Below are positions 20,391 through 30,239 of a stretch of DNA of 64,000 nucleotides, piece by piece. The stretch is taken from NCBI GenBank assembly GCA_963971575.1, contig OZ020624.1, forward strand, positions 13,540,625-13,604,624, written 5' to 3'. The first letter of the stretch is position 1, and the number at the start of each line of letters is the position of its first letter. Origin of the DNA: Liopterus haemorrhoidalis (lineage: Eukaryota; Arthropoda; Insecta; Coleoptera; Dytiscidae). The translations under genes were made by a program, and so were the position numbers. Below the pieces are notes generated by a model that searched no databases, was not told the DNA's origin, and saw nothing but the letters and a program-made list of their open reading frames with translations.

Positions 20391-20801
20391 TCGAATGCCT
20401 GTATTCCAAAAATTTCCTCAAAATACGTCATCACAAATTAGACAATTTGTACCAAGTCCCAAATTCCAAAATAATTTTTAAAATCAAAAACCATTTTTCC
20501 AAAACCAAAGACCATTCTTCCAAAATCAAAGGTTTGTGAATTATAGACCAAATCAATTCCAAAATCAACCTTACAGCGAAACTAACCTAAATTAATGTAA
20601 TTATAAACCTAAGCCAACAGATATTTCTGAAAAAACTAAACTTACTAGACCGAATTTTACTCACACAGTTATATAATGTTGAGAATGAACCCCAAAATTT
20701 TGAAAATGTTCCGCAAGACGAAACTTAAATTGAAAATGAACCAAATTGTTTAAATCAATAATATGATTATGTTAGCATGAGCGTAAATGCAACAGCGGAA
20801 A
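20391..20801 (+). pseudogene. Gypsy gag (element A), 3' part
   Basis: Low-complexity FQN/FQK-rich sequence (FQKFPQN, PFFQNQR, YRPNQFQNQPYSETN) with stops, like the glutamine/asparagine-rich tail of 412/297-type Gag. It lies on the far side of element B from 9700-10331 and is best read as the other half. It is cut on the right by a Copia LTR. Confidence 0.55.
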
Positions 20802-20994
20802 TGTAAACAGAGTATATTTATTAATAAGTATGCAAAAATATATTAACAACAATTACACATTGACAGTTCTTCAATACATATAAACAACGACTACTAGATA
20901 TTACATTGAACAAATGTTTAATATCTATTGACATCAAAACCATGGAAACTGGCAAGGTGGAGACAGCAGCTCGGAACAACGTATAGTCTCAACA
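20802..20994 (-). repeat. 3' LTR of the Copia element
   Basis: On the minus strand it begins TGTTGAGACTATACG and ends CTCTGTTTACA (193 bp). The polypurine tract CGAGGGGAGG precedes it (20995-21004 on plus as CCTCCCCTCG). Borders are inferred from TG...CA and the tract, as no second LTR is present. Confidence 0.65.
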
Positions 20995-21595
20995 CCTCCC
21001 CTCGGACTGACGAGCTGGAACAGGTTTCATCCCCATTGCTTCCAAAAATTGAAAATGTTTTCCTCTTCCTAGTCCTTTCGTCAAAATATCGGTAATCATC
21101 TCATTGGTACCGATATGACTTGTTCGAACTAATCCGTTCTTTATGGCATCACGTATAAAGTGGAATTTTATGTCAATATGTTTAGACCTTCTGTGATATA
21201 CTGGGTTTTCGGCCAATTTTAAGGCACCCAAGTTGTCGTTGTAAATGACGATCTTTTCTTGATTACGTAGTCCCAGCTCTCGGAGAAAATTATGCAAGTA
21301 TATCGCTTCTTTAGAAGCATCAGTAAGACCCATATATTCAGCCTCGTTCGTGGAAAGAACTATTGTTTTTTGTTTTCTTGAGTCCCATGATATCGGGGAG
21401 TCACAAAATAGAAAACAGAAAGCAGTAAAAGATTTTCGGTCATTTAAGTTACCGCCCCAATCGGCGTCCACATATCCGGTGACAGAATTCGAGTTTTTCG
21501 GTATCCATATCCCAAACCAAGACTCATGATTCCCTTCAAATACCGTAAGACTCGCTTAGTGGCCATCCAATGAGTTCTGTCGAACGCATGATTAA
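20989..21595 (-). pseudogene. Copia RNase H
   Basis: DADWGGNLNDRKSFTAFCF starts the domain, followed by QKTIVLSTNEAEYMGLTDASKEA, VIYNDNLGALKLAENPVYHRRSKHIDIKFHFI and ITDILTKGL, all classic Copia RNase H signatures with the Asp/Glu residues kept. The strand joining it to the reverse transcriptase (HWMATKRVLRYLKG) lies at 21480-21590 in a shifted frame. Confidence 0.93.
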
Positions 21596-21596
21596 A

Positions 21597-22745
21597 TTAT
21601 CCCAAAAAACTCACACAATGACTGATATCGGGACGTGTCACCGTAGAGAGATAAGTCAAACAGCCAATCAATTCCTGAAAGGGTAATTTCAGACCGTCTT
21701 CAGACTGTTTAAGACATTTGACAAGTTTCACACTTGTATCCATAGGAGTAGATACAGTTTTGCGGTCAGTCATTCCGAATTTGTCTAATAATTCGGTAAT
21801 ATATCGACATTGAGATAAATACAAAAAATCTTTATCTCTAGTAAACTCAATCCCCAAGAAATTCTTGATTTCGCCTAAGTCGCGAATTTCAAATTCTTGT
21901 GATAAGTGAGCATTTACGTTACGGATGATTGTAATGCTCTTGGAAATTATTAAAATGTCGTCTACATACGTAATAACGTAAGAAAACTCACCATTTGAAG
22001 ATAACATGTAGACGCATGGATCTGAGTTGCACGGTGTGGCTCCCAATTTCTTCAAGGAGTTGTCGAGCTTCTCGTTCCAACTTTTTCCTGCTTGCCGCAA
22101 ACCATATAAAGCTTTACGTAATAAACATACCTTGTCTTTGTTAGAGATTTGGTCCAACATCGTTTTCGCTTTGAGTTTGATCTGTGGAGAAATATTCCGA
22201 TCAGCGCATATCTTTTCCAGAACCTCTGCAGAATATTTAGGAAGCTCCATGAAAATTTCTTCGTTAAGTTCCCCATTCAGATATGCCGTCGATACATCGA
22301 GTTGATGTACTTTCATCCCCAACTGTACACTCAGAGCAATTAGAAGACGAATAGAACTTAATCTAGCGACCGGAGCAAATGTTTCATTAAAATTTACTCC
22401 TGGTTTTTGGTAAAAGCCCTGCGCTACAAGACGAGCTTTGTGTCGCTCAATTGTTCCATCTTGTCGCAGTTTATTTCGTAAAACGAATCGACTACCAATT
22501 ACCAGTTTATCTTTTGGACGATCAACAAGTTTCCAAGTATTATTCTTTAGCACAGAACACATTTCGCTGGCCATAGAATCATACCATTCTTTTCTATTCG
22601 GTCCATTTAAAGCATCATTCACGGGAATTTCTGACAATAGCACCTCATCGGAGACGTAATCAACTTGATCTTCCTCCCCTCCAACTTCAGGTACTTTTGC
22701 CATACGAGGAATCTTACGTGGTCTCCCGCGCCGATTCGTGCGCAA
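21597..22745 (-). pseudogene. Copia reverse transcriptase
   Basis: The Copia RT: NDALNGPNRKEWYDSMASEM, NTWKLVDRP, KARLVAQGF, VHQLDVSTAYLNGEL, LRKALYGLRQAGKSW, then YVDDILIIS (catalytic YVDD) and KNFLGIEF. The frame is open for 382 codons. A frameshift at its start separates it from the protease/linker frame, and a stop at 21597 separates it from RNase H. Confidence 0.95.
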
Positions 22746-23497
22746 ATTCGGGGACGACCAGCTGCTTTTCTAAGTTTAGACTCAGCTTCTCCACCAGAAT
22801 TATCAGATTCAATTTCAAGACCAAGACGTCGATACCAATCCTTTAAATTGTCTGCTGATCCAGACATACAGGCAACCTCTACCTTTAATTCAGGATTATT
22901 TTCGTGTTCACGAATAAAATACAAATTTCCGACTCTCTCAGCCATCATCTCGATTTCACCTTCAGGGATCATAATCACAGCATCCTGTTCCCTGAATAAA
23001 ACCTGATGTCCCTTGGATGTGATTTTGCTCACAGACATGAAGTTGGCTCTCAAGTCCGGGGCATGCAGCACGTCCGTCAGGGTTACAGTAGTCGGTTTGC
23101 CTTGAAAGTTAGTAGCAAACTCAACAGTTCCAATAGCAGTCGTTTTCGTTATGGAGTTCGTAGCTAAATTGAGCTTTTTTTGCTTAAATTCAGTGATGCT
23201 AGCAAAATTTGACAGCTCTTTACACAGGTGAGACGTAGCTCCACTATCCAGGCACCATTTCGCTACGTTGCCAAGCCCAGCGTTAAAACAAACGTTTCCG
23301 GGTTCAGAAGGAGTAACATATTTAGCCGCTCCTAGTTTCTTCTTATTGGGACAGTCTCGCGCCAAGTGTCCTATCAGCTTACATTTATGACAACGAAACT
23401 TGAAAGTCGGAGTCGTCGACTGAACGTTTGCTCTGTTGCGATTTCTGTTCTGATTTGAATGATTCTTAAATTTCCTGGTATTTCCACCAGCAAACAT
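22746..23497 (-). pseudogene. Copia zinc knuckle, protease and pre-integrase, integrase deleted
   Basis: CHKCKLIGHLARDC is a CX2CX4HX4C knuckle. KWCLDSGATSHLC is the protease active site (DSG). LTDVLHAPDLRANFMSV and NLYFIREHEN lead to DWYRRLG, the start of the pre-integrase zinc domain. The next residues (LEIESDNSGGEAES) belong to the linker that normally follows integrase. The missing core makes this copy unable to integrate itself. Confidence 0.9.
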
Positions 23498-23560
23498 GGC
23501 TTCACCTTTCGTTTCAGGTGCATGCAGATCGGGTTTTCGAGCCTCACTCTCCTTTGATTT

Positions 23561-24005
23561 TTATTTTTTGTGATTTTTTTTTATTTTGAGTGCTTCAGGA
23601 GACGGTAATTGGTCTCGCGACTCTATCGTACATCGAAAATTTTTATATGATTGTGGCAGACTATAAAGTAACATGATAGTCAGTAAATTATCATTAATAC
23701 AGACCTGCATATCGGCCAATTTATCTACTGCATCAAAGAACTTCTGTAGGTGTTCACGCACATCATCATTTTCCATCATTTTCTGTAAAGTGAGCCGCTT
23801 CAGGAATGTTGCTTTTCGTGCAGGGCCTTTTGATGTGTAAATTGATTCTAACTTGAGCCATACCTCACGGGATGTGATGCATCCTTTAATTTGTTTCAGC
23901 TCACTGGGGCTTATTGCAAGGATGATGTCTGATTTCGCTTTCCAGATAGGCGTATAAGGGGCAGTTCTCCGTTTCTAGACCGCCGGCCATAGTTATGAAA
24001 GCCAC
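23561..24005 (-). pseudogene. Copia Gag (UBN2-like)
   Basis: The frame 23561-23779 contains VREHLQKFFDAVDKLADM and LLTIMLLYSLPQSYKNFRC, typical Copia Gag. Upstream on the minus strand the related frame reads KSDIILAISPSELKQIKGC and VWLKLESIYTSKGPARK, so a frameshift near 23780 splits one Gag. It is missing its start. Confidence 0.85.
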
Positions 24006-24133
24006 GTCGTCGGTGTGATGTTTCGGCTGGTTCTATTATCTCTGTATAAACAGGTACTCATTTTACTTGAGTCTGAGTCGACCCCAGAGCTGACTGCACA
24101 ATATTATTAAGATAAGTTTATTATATTAAGATA

Positions 24134-24324
<191 letters not shown>

Positions 24325-24436
24325 ACGTACTCTTGCCAGTATTTTGTAAACTGCATTCTGCTTCAACTATTGTAACTCTTCGTAAATAAATTTTAAAAAA
24401 AAATTAAAATTAATTTTGTTTAATAAATTATTTAAC

Positions 24437-24454
24437 TGGCGCAGTCGGTAGGAT
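24437..24454 (+). promoter_or_regulatory. Primer-binding site of element C
   Basis: TGGCGCAGTCGGTAGGAT follows TTTAAC at the presumed LTR end. This serine-tRNA-like type is known from 17.6/297-type elements; assignment from memory of the type. Confidence 0.65.
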
Positions 24455-24460
24455 TGGAAA

Positions 24461-24730
24461 GTGTTTTCGGTCGAAATAGATAAAAAAAAAGTATTAATTC
24501 GTTTAAACCAAAACACGGTCCGTATCAACGGTTCGTTTCCAACCAACATATCTGCGAAGAATCTACAGATACTGATACAGCAGTACTCACTACGGGAAGC
24601 CACACATATCCGGGACCTGAGTGCCAGCATCGCTAGAGCCGTCTCGTCATCAACTGAGCCCATAAATCGAGTGCGTGAAGCCTTCGCAAATGAAGATTGC
24701 AACAATCAACTTTCTCATAATTATATTATT
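24461..24730 (+). CDS. Leader ORF of element C, possible first gag exon
   Basis: About 90 codons start at ATG/near-ATG just after the primer site: FSVEIDKKKVLIRLNQN, then a helical region IQQYSLREATHIRDLSASIARAV. It ends at a good splice donor (ATT|GTGAGTAAAA at about 24730). A matching acceptor may lie before the gag frame that starts near 24885. If so, Gag would be made from spliced RNA. Function unknown. Confidence 0.45.
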
Positions 24731-24872
24731 GTGAGTAAAAATATATATGTTTATTGTTATACATTAAGTACATATTAACTGTTTACGAATCACTGAATAA
24801 ATTCAAATTAAGGTAAAGACAGAATCACTGTACAAATTGCTTGTAAAAATATTCAATCTAGCATTTAATCTA

Positions 24873-25247
24873 ATAAGTTAAGAAGAAAGCTTGCTCGAAA
24901 TAGAGAGAGAATTTAATAATTTTGAAAATAATAACTCAGTTACAAAAACGGCTAATAGATTCTCAGAATTAGAATTCGGACTTAAGAACCTTCCAGCTTA
25001 TGATGGAACAGTTAAACATTTAAGCACTTTTATTTTACAAGTAGATAGATATATCTCTTACATGAATGCTTTACTGCCTCCTTTAAACCAGTACGAAAAA
25101 AATTCAGTACTATCAGGAATTATTTCTAAAATTATTGGCCCTGCTAGGGAAATTTTGGAAGATACTGATTTGACCGATTGGGACCAAGTAAAGTTAACTT
25201 TAGAAGGTCGTTATCAAATATGTAAAATGTATGCCACTCTATTTAAC
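24873..25247 (+). pseudogene. Gag of element C, first part
   Basis: Capsid N-terminal sequence with LPAYDGTVKHLSTFILQVDRY, GIISKIIGPAREILEDTDLTDWDQVKLTLEGRY. It breaks off at LFN (25247), where the 14-bp duplicated target begins the inverted-repeat insertion; the frame goes on at 26590 with NIIYINRKDPYEIFE. Confidence 0.8.
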
Positions 25248-25298
25248 TGAAGTGAAAAGGTTATACGGGTATCGGACATAAATAAAAACAACTATCTA

Positions 25299-25341
25299 CA
25301 GCTGACCAGTTTCGGAATAGTTTATTCGTTCATCAGAGCTG
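25299..25341 (-). ncRNA. Candidate hammerhead ribozyme, left arm
   Basis: On the minus strand: CAGCT, CTGATGA, a hairpin closing GAATA with TATTC, GAAAC, TG, GTC, AGCTG. Stem I (CAGCT/AGCTG), the CUGAUGA and GAAA cores and the GUC cleavage triplet are all present; stem III would be only two base pairs, and one base pair at the base of stem II is mismatched. Confidence 0.55.
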
Positions 25342-26458
25342 CTACATAAAGGAAAATCAGAATACAGTGTAAGTGTACATCGTATATGAATAAATGAATA
25401 TAATATAAGTATAACATTGTAAGACATACCTGAGATAATAGTATTAAGTGTAATGGTGAGATAGATAAAAACGGGTCATTATATAAAAAACAATGTGTTG
25501 AAATATAAATAAATAAATAAATAGATAATGTAAAACGAAGTCAGAGATTAAAATAAACGATACAACAAATTAATTTTTTTTAAATAATAAATAGGTAAAA
25601 TATATGAGCACAGGTGTGTCGTGATATTATAAGATTGATAATGATGACTAGTTGAGAAAAAACAGATTTGTAAGAATCATGTAAAATCCTGATATAGGGG
25701 TAAGCATGGGGTCGATGACCTGAAACCGCGGATTTTTTAGAAGGAATAATGTGTAAAAGAGGTGCCATCTATTGAGAGAGAGTGTGGTTGGGGGAAAAAA
25801 GAGGAAGGGGTATGTGGCGTCATCTGTTGGGAAGGGTTTGTACTGGGTAGTGGAATGCGTTGTTGTCCCGCTAGAGCTAACCACGTTAGTATACAGACGC
25901 TAACGGAAATGGCGTCTTGGTGTTAGCTAAATAAGCCAAATTAAAGTTATTATTTAGTGCGTTTAATTAAAAAAATTATTATTTAGCTAACACAAAGACG
26001 CCATTTCCGTTAGCGTCTGTATACTAACGTGGTTAGCTCTAGCGGGACAACGACGCATTCCACTACCCAGTACAAACCCTTCCCAACCACACTCTCTCTC
26101 AATAGATGGCACCTCTTTTACACATTATTCCTTCTAAAAAATCCGCGGTTTCAGGTCATCGACCCCATGCTTACCCCTATACCAGGATTTTACAGGATTC
26201 TTACAAATCTGTTTTTTCTCAACTAGTCATCATTATCAATCTTATAATATCACGACACACCTGTGCTTATATATTTTACCTATTTATTATTTAAAAAAAT
26301 TTAATTTGTTGTATCGTTTATTTTAATCTCTGACGTCGTTTTATTACATTATCTATTTATTTAGGTATGTCTTACAATGTTATACTTATACTTATATTAT
26401 ATTCATTTATTCATATACGATGAACACTTATACTGTATTCTGATTTTCCTTTATGTAG

Positions 26459-26501
26459 CAGCTCTGATGAAGGAATAAACTATTCCGAAACTGTTCAGCT
26501 G
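26459..26501 (+). ncRNA. Candidate hammerhead ribozyme, right arm
   Basis: CAGCT, CTGATGA, stem II GGAATA/TATTCC with loop AAC, GAAA, then CTGTTC before AGCTG. Stem II is perfect here, but the cleavage triplet reads GTTC instead of GGTC, so stem III is damaged. Confidence 0.5.
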
Positions 26502-26589
26502 TAGACAGTTGTTTTTATTTATGTCCGATACCCGTACAACCTTTCCACTTCTATTCATTACGGACACGACCATCTCCACTCTATTTAAC

Positions 26590-27240
26590 AATATAATTTA
26601 TATAAATAGGAAGGACCCGTACGAAATTTTTGAAACTATTTTAGAGAAACAAAGGAACTAAACAATCAAATTAGTTTAGAATTTCCTTCTGATAACTAAA
26701 ACATCAAGAGAGTATTGGAAAAAATTATTATACAAAATTTTATAAATAAAATAAATGAACCATTCAGCTGTAACTTAACTAATAGACACCCACAAACACT
26801 AAATGAGGTAAGAAACTTATTACAAAATGATTACCAATTTATAAAATTTAAACCGAACAGATTTAATTTACCCGGTAAGAACCCAAACATAATTAATTAT
26901 CAATTAAATAATCATGTGCATCAACTCCCTAACATTCCACCTATGAGATTTCCGGCTCAAAATTCTGCACCTACCAAAAGGCAAGTGAATCTACACAAAC
27001 CCCGTCAAAATTTCGCACCTAGACAAAACATTATTAATGGTCAGAGAATTAGACCGCAACCAATGTACGTTCAGACGAGAAAAACTTTTAGGCCGCGAAA
27101 TAATCAGCCCACTTCTAGTAATTATTGTACGGGACAAAATCGACAGTTCGGTACACACAAACCAAGTTATGCAGACGATTATTATAATTACGAAAAAGCG
27201 AAAATTCGCAACCTTCGGAGGAAAACGATGAAATAGACGA
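26590..27240 (+). pseudogene. Gag of element C, second part
   Basis: NIIYINRKDPYEIFETILEKQRN, a shifted frame with IIIQNFINKINEPFSCNL and LNEVRNLLQNDYQFIKF, then a Pro/Asn/Gln/Arg-rich tail without zinc knuckles, as is usual for 17.6-type Gag. One stop and one shift near 26650-26710. Confidence 0.75.
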
Positions 27241-27890
27241 TCAAAATTATTTTTTAGAGACAGTTCCGAATTTAGACGAGAAATGCTAAACATATTTCAA
27301 AATTCTCGTTTGTCTTTCCTTAAAATTCGTGATTATTTCATGTTCATATATAACAGCTCAACCATAAATTTGATTAGTAAAACTTGGTTTACCAGAATAA
27401 AGGTAGATTCAAAATTTCAAATTTCAGCTACGGGAGAACATCGCGGAAACGAATTTGTAACAAAAACTTTTTAAGGCAAAGTCATTAAATTCTTTTTGTA
27501 CGACTTTCATGATCAATTTAACCTACTTTTATCATTACCTACGATACTTAGAGATGAAGGTTTGTATTGATTTTGAAAATAATATAATTAGAATAAATAA
27601 TAAGAAATATAAAATTCAATATTTTCGAAATTAAGAAAAGACAAATAATAATATAGAAGAAATTAAAATTTGATCCGATCATTTAAACAGCGAAGAAAAA
27701 CTATTCAAATTAATTAAACACTATATTGAAATATTTCCGAAGGAATATGACAACAAATTAACACACACAGACGTAATACAACAAGAAATTAAAACAACTA
27801 CCGAGACACCTACCTACTCGAAGTCATATAGATATCCCGATATATACAAGGAAGAAACTAATAAACAAATTACAAATTTACTAATCTTTG
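27241..27890 (+). pseudogene. Protease and start of RT, element C
   Basis: Heavily decayed; the recognisable part is SDHLNSEEKLFKLIKHYIEIFP and IKTTTETPTYSKSYRYPDIYKEE, the segment that leads into reverse transcriptase. It ends at the LINE fragment. Confidence 0.7.
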
Positions 27891-28465
27891 TAAAGACATT
27901 ATAAAGACATTTTAGCTGAGCCATTGTCTCAAATAATGACCCGTTCACTCACCACTGGTGTTCTGTTGCCTTTTTGGAAACTAGCCCACGTTACCCCAGT
28001 ATTTAAAAATGGAGACAAATTAGTTCCATCCAACTATAGGCCAATTATTGTAGCATCATCTGCAAGGAAAATAATGAAGCGAGTTATTGTGGCTAAGATG
28101 TTGCCTTTTCTTGAAACACAATATTCTCCCGAAACACTAGCATGGATTTTTGCCCGGTCGATCTGTTACAGCTAACTTATTCTATGGCACCAATATATGG
28201 TCTCAGGCCGTGGATAATAACACCACCCTTGATATTATCTACTTGGATTTTGCACGTGCATTCGACAAGGTGCCGATTCGACGACTGCTTTTGAAGTTAA
28301 AACATTACGGTATACGTAGTAACCTGTTGAAGTGGATCGAATCGTTCCTCACTGATTTGTATTTTCAAGTGAAAATTAGCGATGCACTATCCTCCCGCAG
28401 GGTTCTGTCTTTAAGCCACTTCTCTTCCTAATTAACGTAGCGGATTTTCTTTATATTTTTCTATT
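27891..28465 (+). pseudogene. LINE reverse transcriptase fragment
   Basis: Two overlapping frames: LAHVTPVFKNGDKLVPSNYRPI and then SVTANLFYGTNIW, IIYLDFARAFDKVP and LKHYGIRSNLLKWIESFLTD, RT motifs 0 to A of a Jockey/CR1-like LINE. Motif B is garbled, and FLINVADF ends the fragment. A frameshift lies at about 28155. Confidence 0.85.
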
Positions 28466-28559
28466 TAAGAAAATATATTACTTTACAACTCGGAATGTTT
28501 ATTTGGTCAAAAGCCCGCACAACTTTTTATAAAAAAATATAATAATGAAAAATTATACC

Positions 28560-28671
28560 TTGGGACAAATTGTAACATATTCTTTGGGGTAAATTGTAAC
28601 ATGTTACAATGTACCCCAGCATTTAACAAATTTAACTTTACTTACCTACATAATTTTTCCTTTTTTTTAGA
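28560..28671. other. Inverted GTTACAATTTACCCC-type motifs
   Basis: GGGTAAATTGTAACATGTTACAATGTACCCC (28587-28617, shown in parts: GGGTAAATTGTAACA, TGTTACAATGTACCCC) forms a near-palindrome; GGGACAAATTGTAACA stands before it. They lie just upstream of the pogo-like fragment. Confidence 0.5.
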
Positions 28672-28848
28672 ATTAGAACGCACAAAAAAAAAGACAGAGG
28701 AAATACGTCTAAAGACGACATGGAGGAAGCAGTAAATCGTGTTTTAAAAAACAATTAGTTAGTAAGATCAGTAGATAAGGATCTTAACGTATGTCATGTT
28801 ACGCTTCACAGATATTGTAAAAAAGTTAAAAATAGTAAACATGAGTAG
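28672..28848 (+). pseudogene. pogo-like transposase N-terminus (HTH)
   Basis: RIRTHKKKDRGNTSKDDMEEAVNRVL followed, after a TAG, by LVRSVDKDLNVCHVTLHRYCKK: the psq-type helix-turn-helix that binds pogo/Tigger ends. A possible splice acceptor (TTTTTTTTAG) stands right before it. No DDE domain follows. Confidence 0.7.
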
Positions 28849-28854
28849 GGCAAC

Positions 28855-29360
28855 AGGGGGGGTACGGGACCATTATCTACGAAACCCTGAAATTTGCACA
28901 AATTCACAGTCGATGACCACGGTCATCGAGAGCGGCCACGAACACGGGGGTCTGCCCGTTGACCTTTGTACTTCTTTCAAGGTCGCGCTGAAGAAGTGTC
29001 CGAAATACGAGATCAGCCCCCTCCCCCTCTGAATTCCCGCCCCATAGTTCGCGCTCTGTCTAAATTGTATGGGTGCGAGAAAGATAGAGGGATTTGCAGA
29101 TAGGTGTGCAGCGATTTGCAGCCAGGTGTGCAGCAGTGTTCGTTCAAGGTCATCGCTGGAGCTGAAGATGATGTCGATCCCGCCGCCACCACCACCACCA
29201 CCTGAAGATCTTCTTCGTCGAGGAGCCGTGCGCGGGGCCGATTTGTTGCGGGCTAGCCTAAATTTTAGGCGCAAAACAGGAAAAAAAGTCCTAAAATTTG
29301 TTTTTTTTCTTTGAATGCACCCCCGGGCTGCCTCACCCTGCAGGGTGAGATTATTTTCTG
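28855..29360. other. GC-rich stretch without a supported gene
   Basis: Contains a CCACCACC run and several short overlapping frames on both strands. It may be the body of the SINE whose tRNA-like head is at 29370-29460 on the minus strand, but I cannot show that. Confidence 0.4.
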
Positions 29361-29369
29361 GGGAAAAAA

Positions 29370-29460
29370 TGTCGCGAGGATGCGGCCGGAATCGAACCCA
29401 GGCCCTGTTGATTTCCGACGACCTGTGGTCTTTGTCCACGAGACCATGCGGATAGATGAC
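29370..29460 (-). repeat. tRNA-like SINE head (pol III A and B boxes)
   Basis: On the minus strand, GGTTCGATTCC (B box, 29389-29400) lies about 40 bp after TGGTCTCGTGG (A-box-like). GGTC...GACC forms a D-arm and GGG...CC around the B box a T-arm. No intact acceptor stem, so not a working tRNA gene. Confidence 0.55.
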
Positions 29461-29870
29461 AAAACGTTAATAATAAGGGTTGATAAGAAGCCGGTTTTCA
29501 AGCATTATCTGCTTGAGGTGACCCGCTTGATCTTTTAAAGTGATAACTGGCTATTTTCAGATGCATTTATCTCTGGAGTATACATGTGTTTGTAATTAAA
29601 GTCATAGTCTGTTTTAACAGAGTTTCTATTTTAAATTTATTTTTGATGGATATGGGTAAGGAATAAAAGAATATATACATTAATTCATAGAATTTTATTG
29701 AAATAAGTTTATTTACAATATATTTTCATGATAAAAAGTTAAAACATAATTTTATATACTGTTTTTTATTCTATTTTAAATCTGTATAGATTTTCTATTA
29801 AATACCTGCTAGATTGTAAAAAACTATATATATTTATGCACACACACACATCACGGAATGTTAGTTTGAA

Positions 29871-30239
29871 CATGGAGTTCATAGTGGATATTCAGGGGTT
29901 TGAAATACCTCAGTTTATAGCAAAAGAATTAAAAGAAAAAAATTAACCCATTTTATTGTGAAGCCACCATTTCCTCGGTCAAGTTTAACTTAGGAATCTA
30001 AAAAAAATGTTTTGTTTTTGATCGAAAAACATCATGGGCTTTTGTGGGATGAAGGTTTCGTCGAATATGAAGATATGTGTAAATATCTAAGTGAGTTATT
30101 TCGTTCGGCCTCTAAAATTATTGTAAAGGGAGATTTGAACAAAAAATTTGTTAAACAATATTTCGATGGAGAAATTGTAAATTTAGAAAACAAACCTTCG
30201 ATGAAAAATTTGGAAAACAAACCTTCTAATAAAATGAAC
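29871..30239 (+). pseudogene. Unidentified broken ORF starting MEFIVDIQGF
   Basis: ATG 29871 gives MEFIVDIQGFEIPQFIAKEL, then stops; two shifts later IVKPPFPRSSL and LIEKHHGLLWDEGFVEYEDM and ASKIIVKGDLNKKFVKQYF follow to 30239. The pattern resembles a protein I have seen repeatedly in arthropod genomes beside transposons, and an acidic residue after a hydrophobic strand (VDIQGF) would suit an RNase H-like nuclease, but I cannot name it. The I-type LINE copy 2 cuts it on the right. Confidence 0.45.

Larger units (their letters stand above)
20802..24005 (-). mobile_element. Ty1/Copia retrotransposon with integrase deletion
   Basis: The 3' LTR is at the left (20802-20994). Reading on the minus strand: Gag (UBN2 type), zinc knuckle, protease, then directly the linker after integrase, reverse transcriptase and RNase H. 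That order is Copia. The whole integrase core is absent. I cannot recognise a 5' LTR on the right, where the gag fades at about 24005. Confidence 0.9.
25248..26575. mobile_element. Large inverted-repeat element with hammerhead-like motifs
   Basis: Two arms of roughly 600-700 bp (25248-25930 and 25990-26575) are reverse complements around a 60-bp centre. The element is flanked by CCACTCTATTTAAC (25234-25247, 26576-26589). The left arm has two blocks (about 80 and 43 bp) that the right arm lacks. Each arm carries a hammerhead-type core (CTGATGA...GAAA). Inverted copies, ribozymes and a 12-15 bp duplication recall Penelope-like elements, but no reverse transcriptase is present. The short ORFs in the arms mirror each other and are not genes. 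Confidence 0.75.
24370..27890 (+). mobile_element. Errantivirus-like Gypsy element C, 5' two thirds
   Basis: AT-rich LTR-like end (to 24436), primer site at 24437, a leader exon, Gag split by the inverted-repeat element at 25248-26575, then a degenerate protease and the start of reverse transcriptase (THTDVIQQEIKTTTETPTYSKSYRYP). At about 27890 a LINE fragment replaces the rest. A related pol lies at 42558-45322. Errantiviruses are insect Gypsy retroelements, some with env genes. Many stops; inactive. Confidence 0.75.

Noticed and set aside
25580..26294. Small ORFs with identical peptides on opposite strands
   Set aside because: Mirror images produced by the inverted repeat; no known domain, and frames break in the arm-specific deletions.
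28873..29439. 188-codon minus-strand ORF with a Gly run
   Set aside because: GC-rich low-complexity sequence overlapping a tRNA-like SINE head; no domain.
29370..29460. A functional tRNA gene
   Set aside because: A- and B-box-like motifs and partial arms are present but no acceptor stem or clear anticodon loop; treated as SINE.
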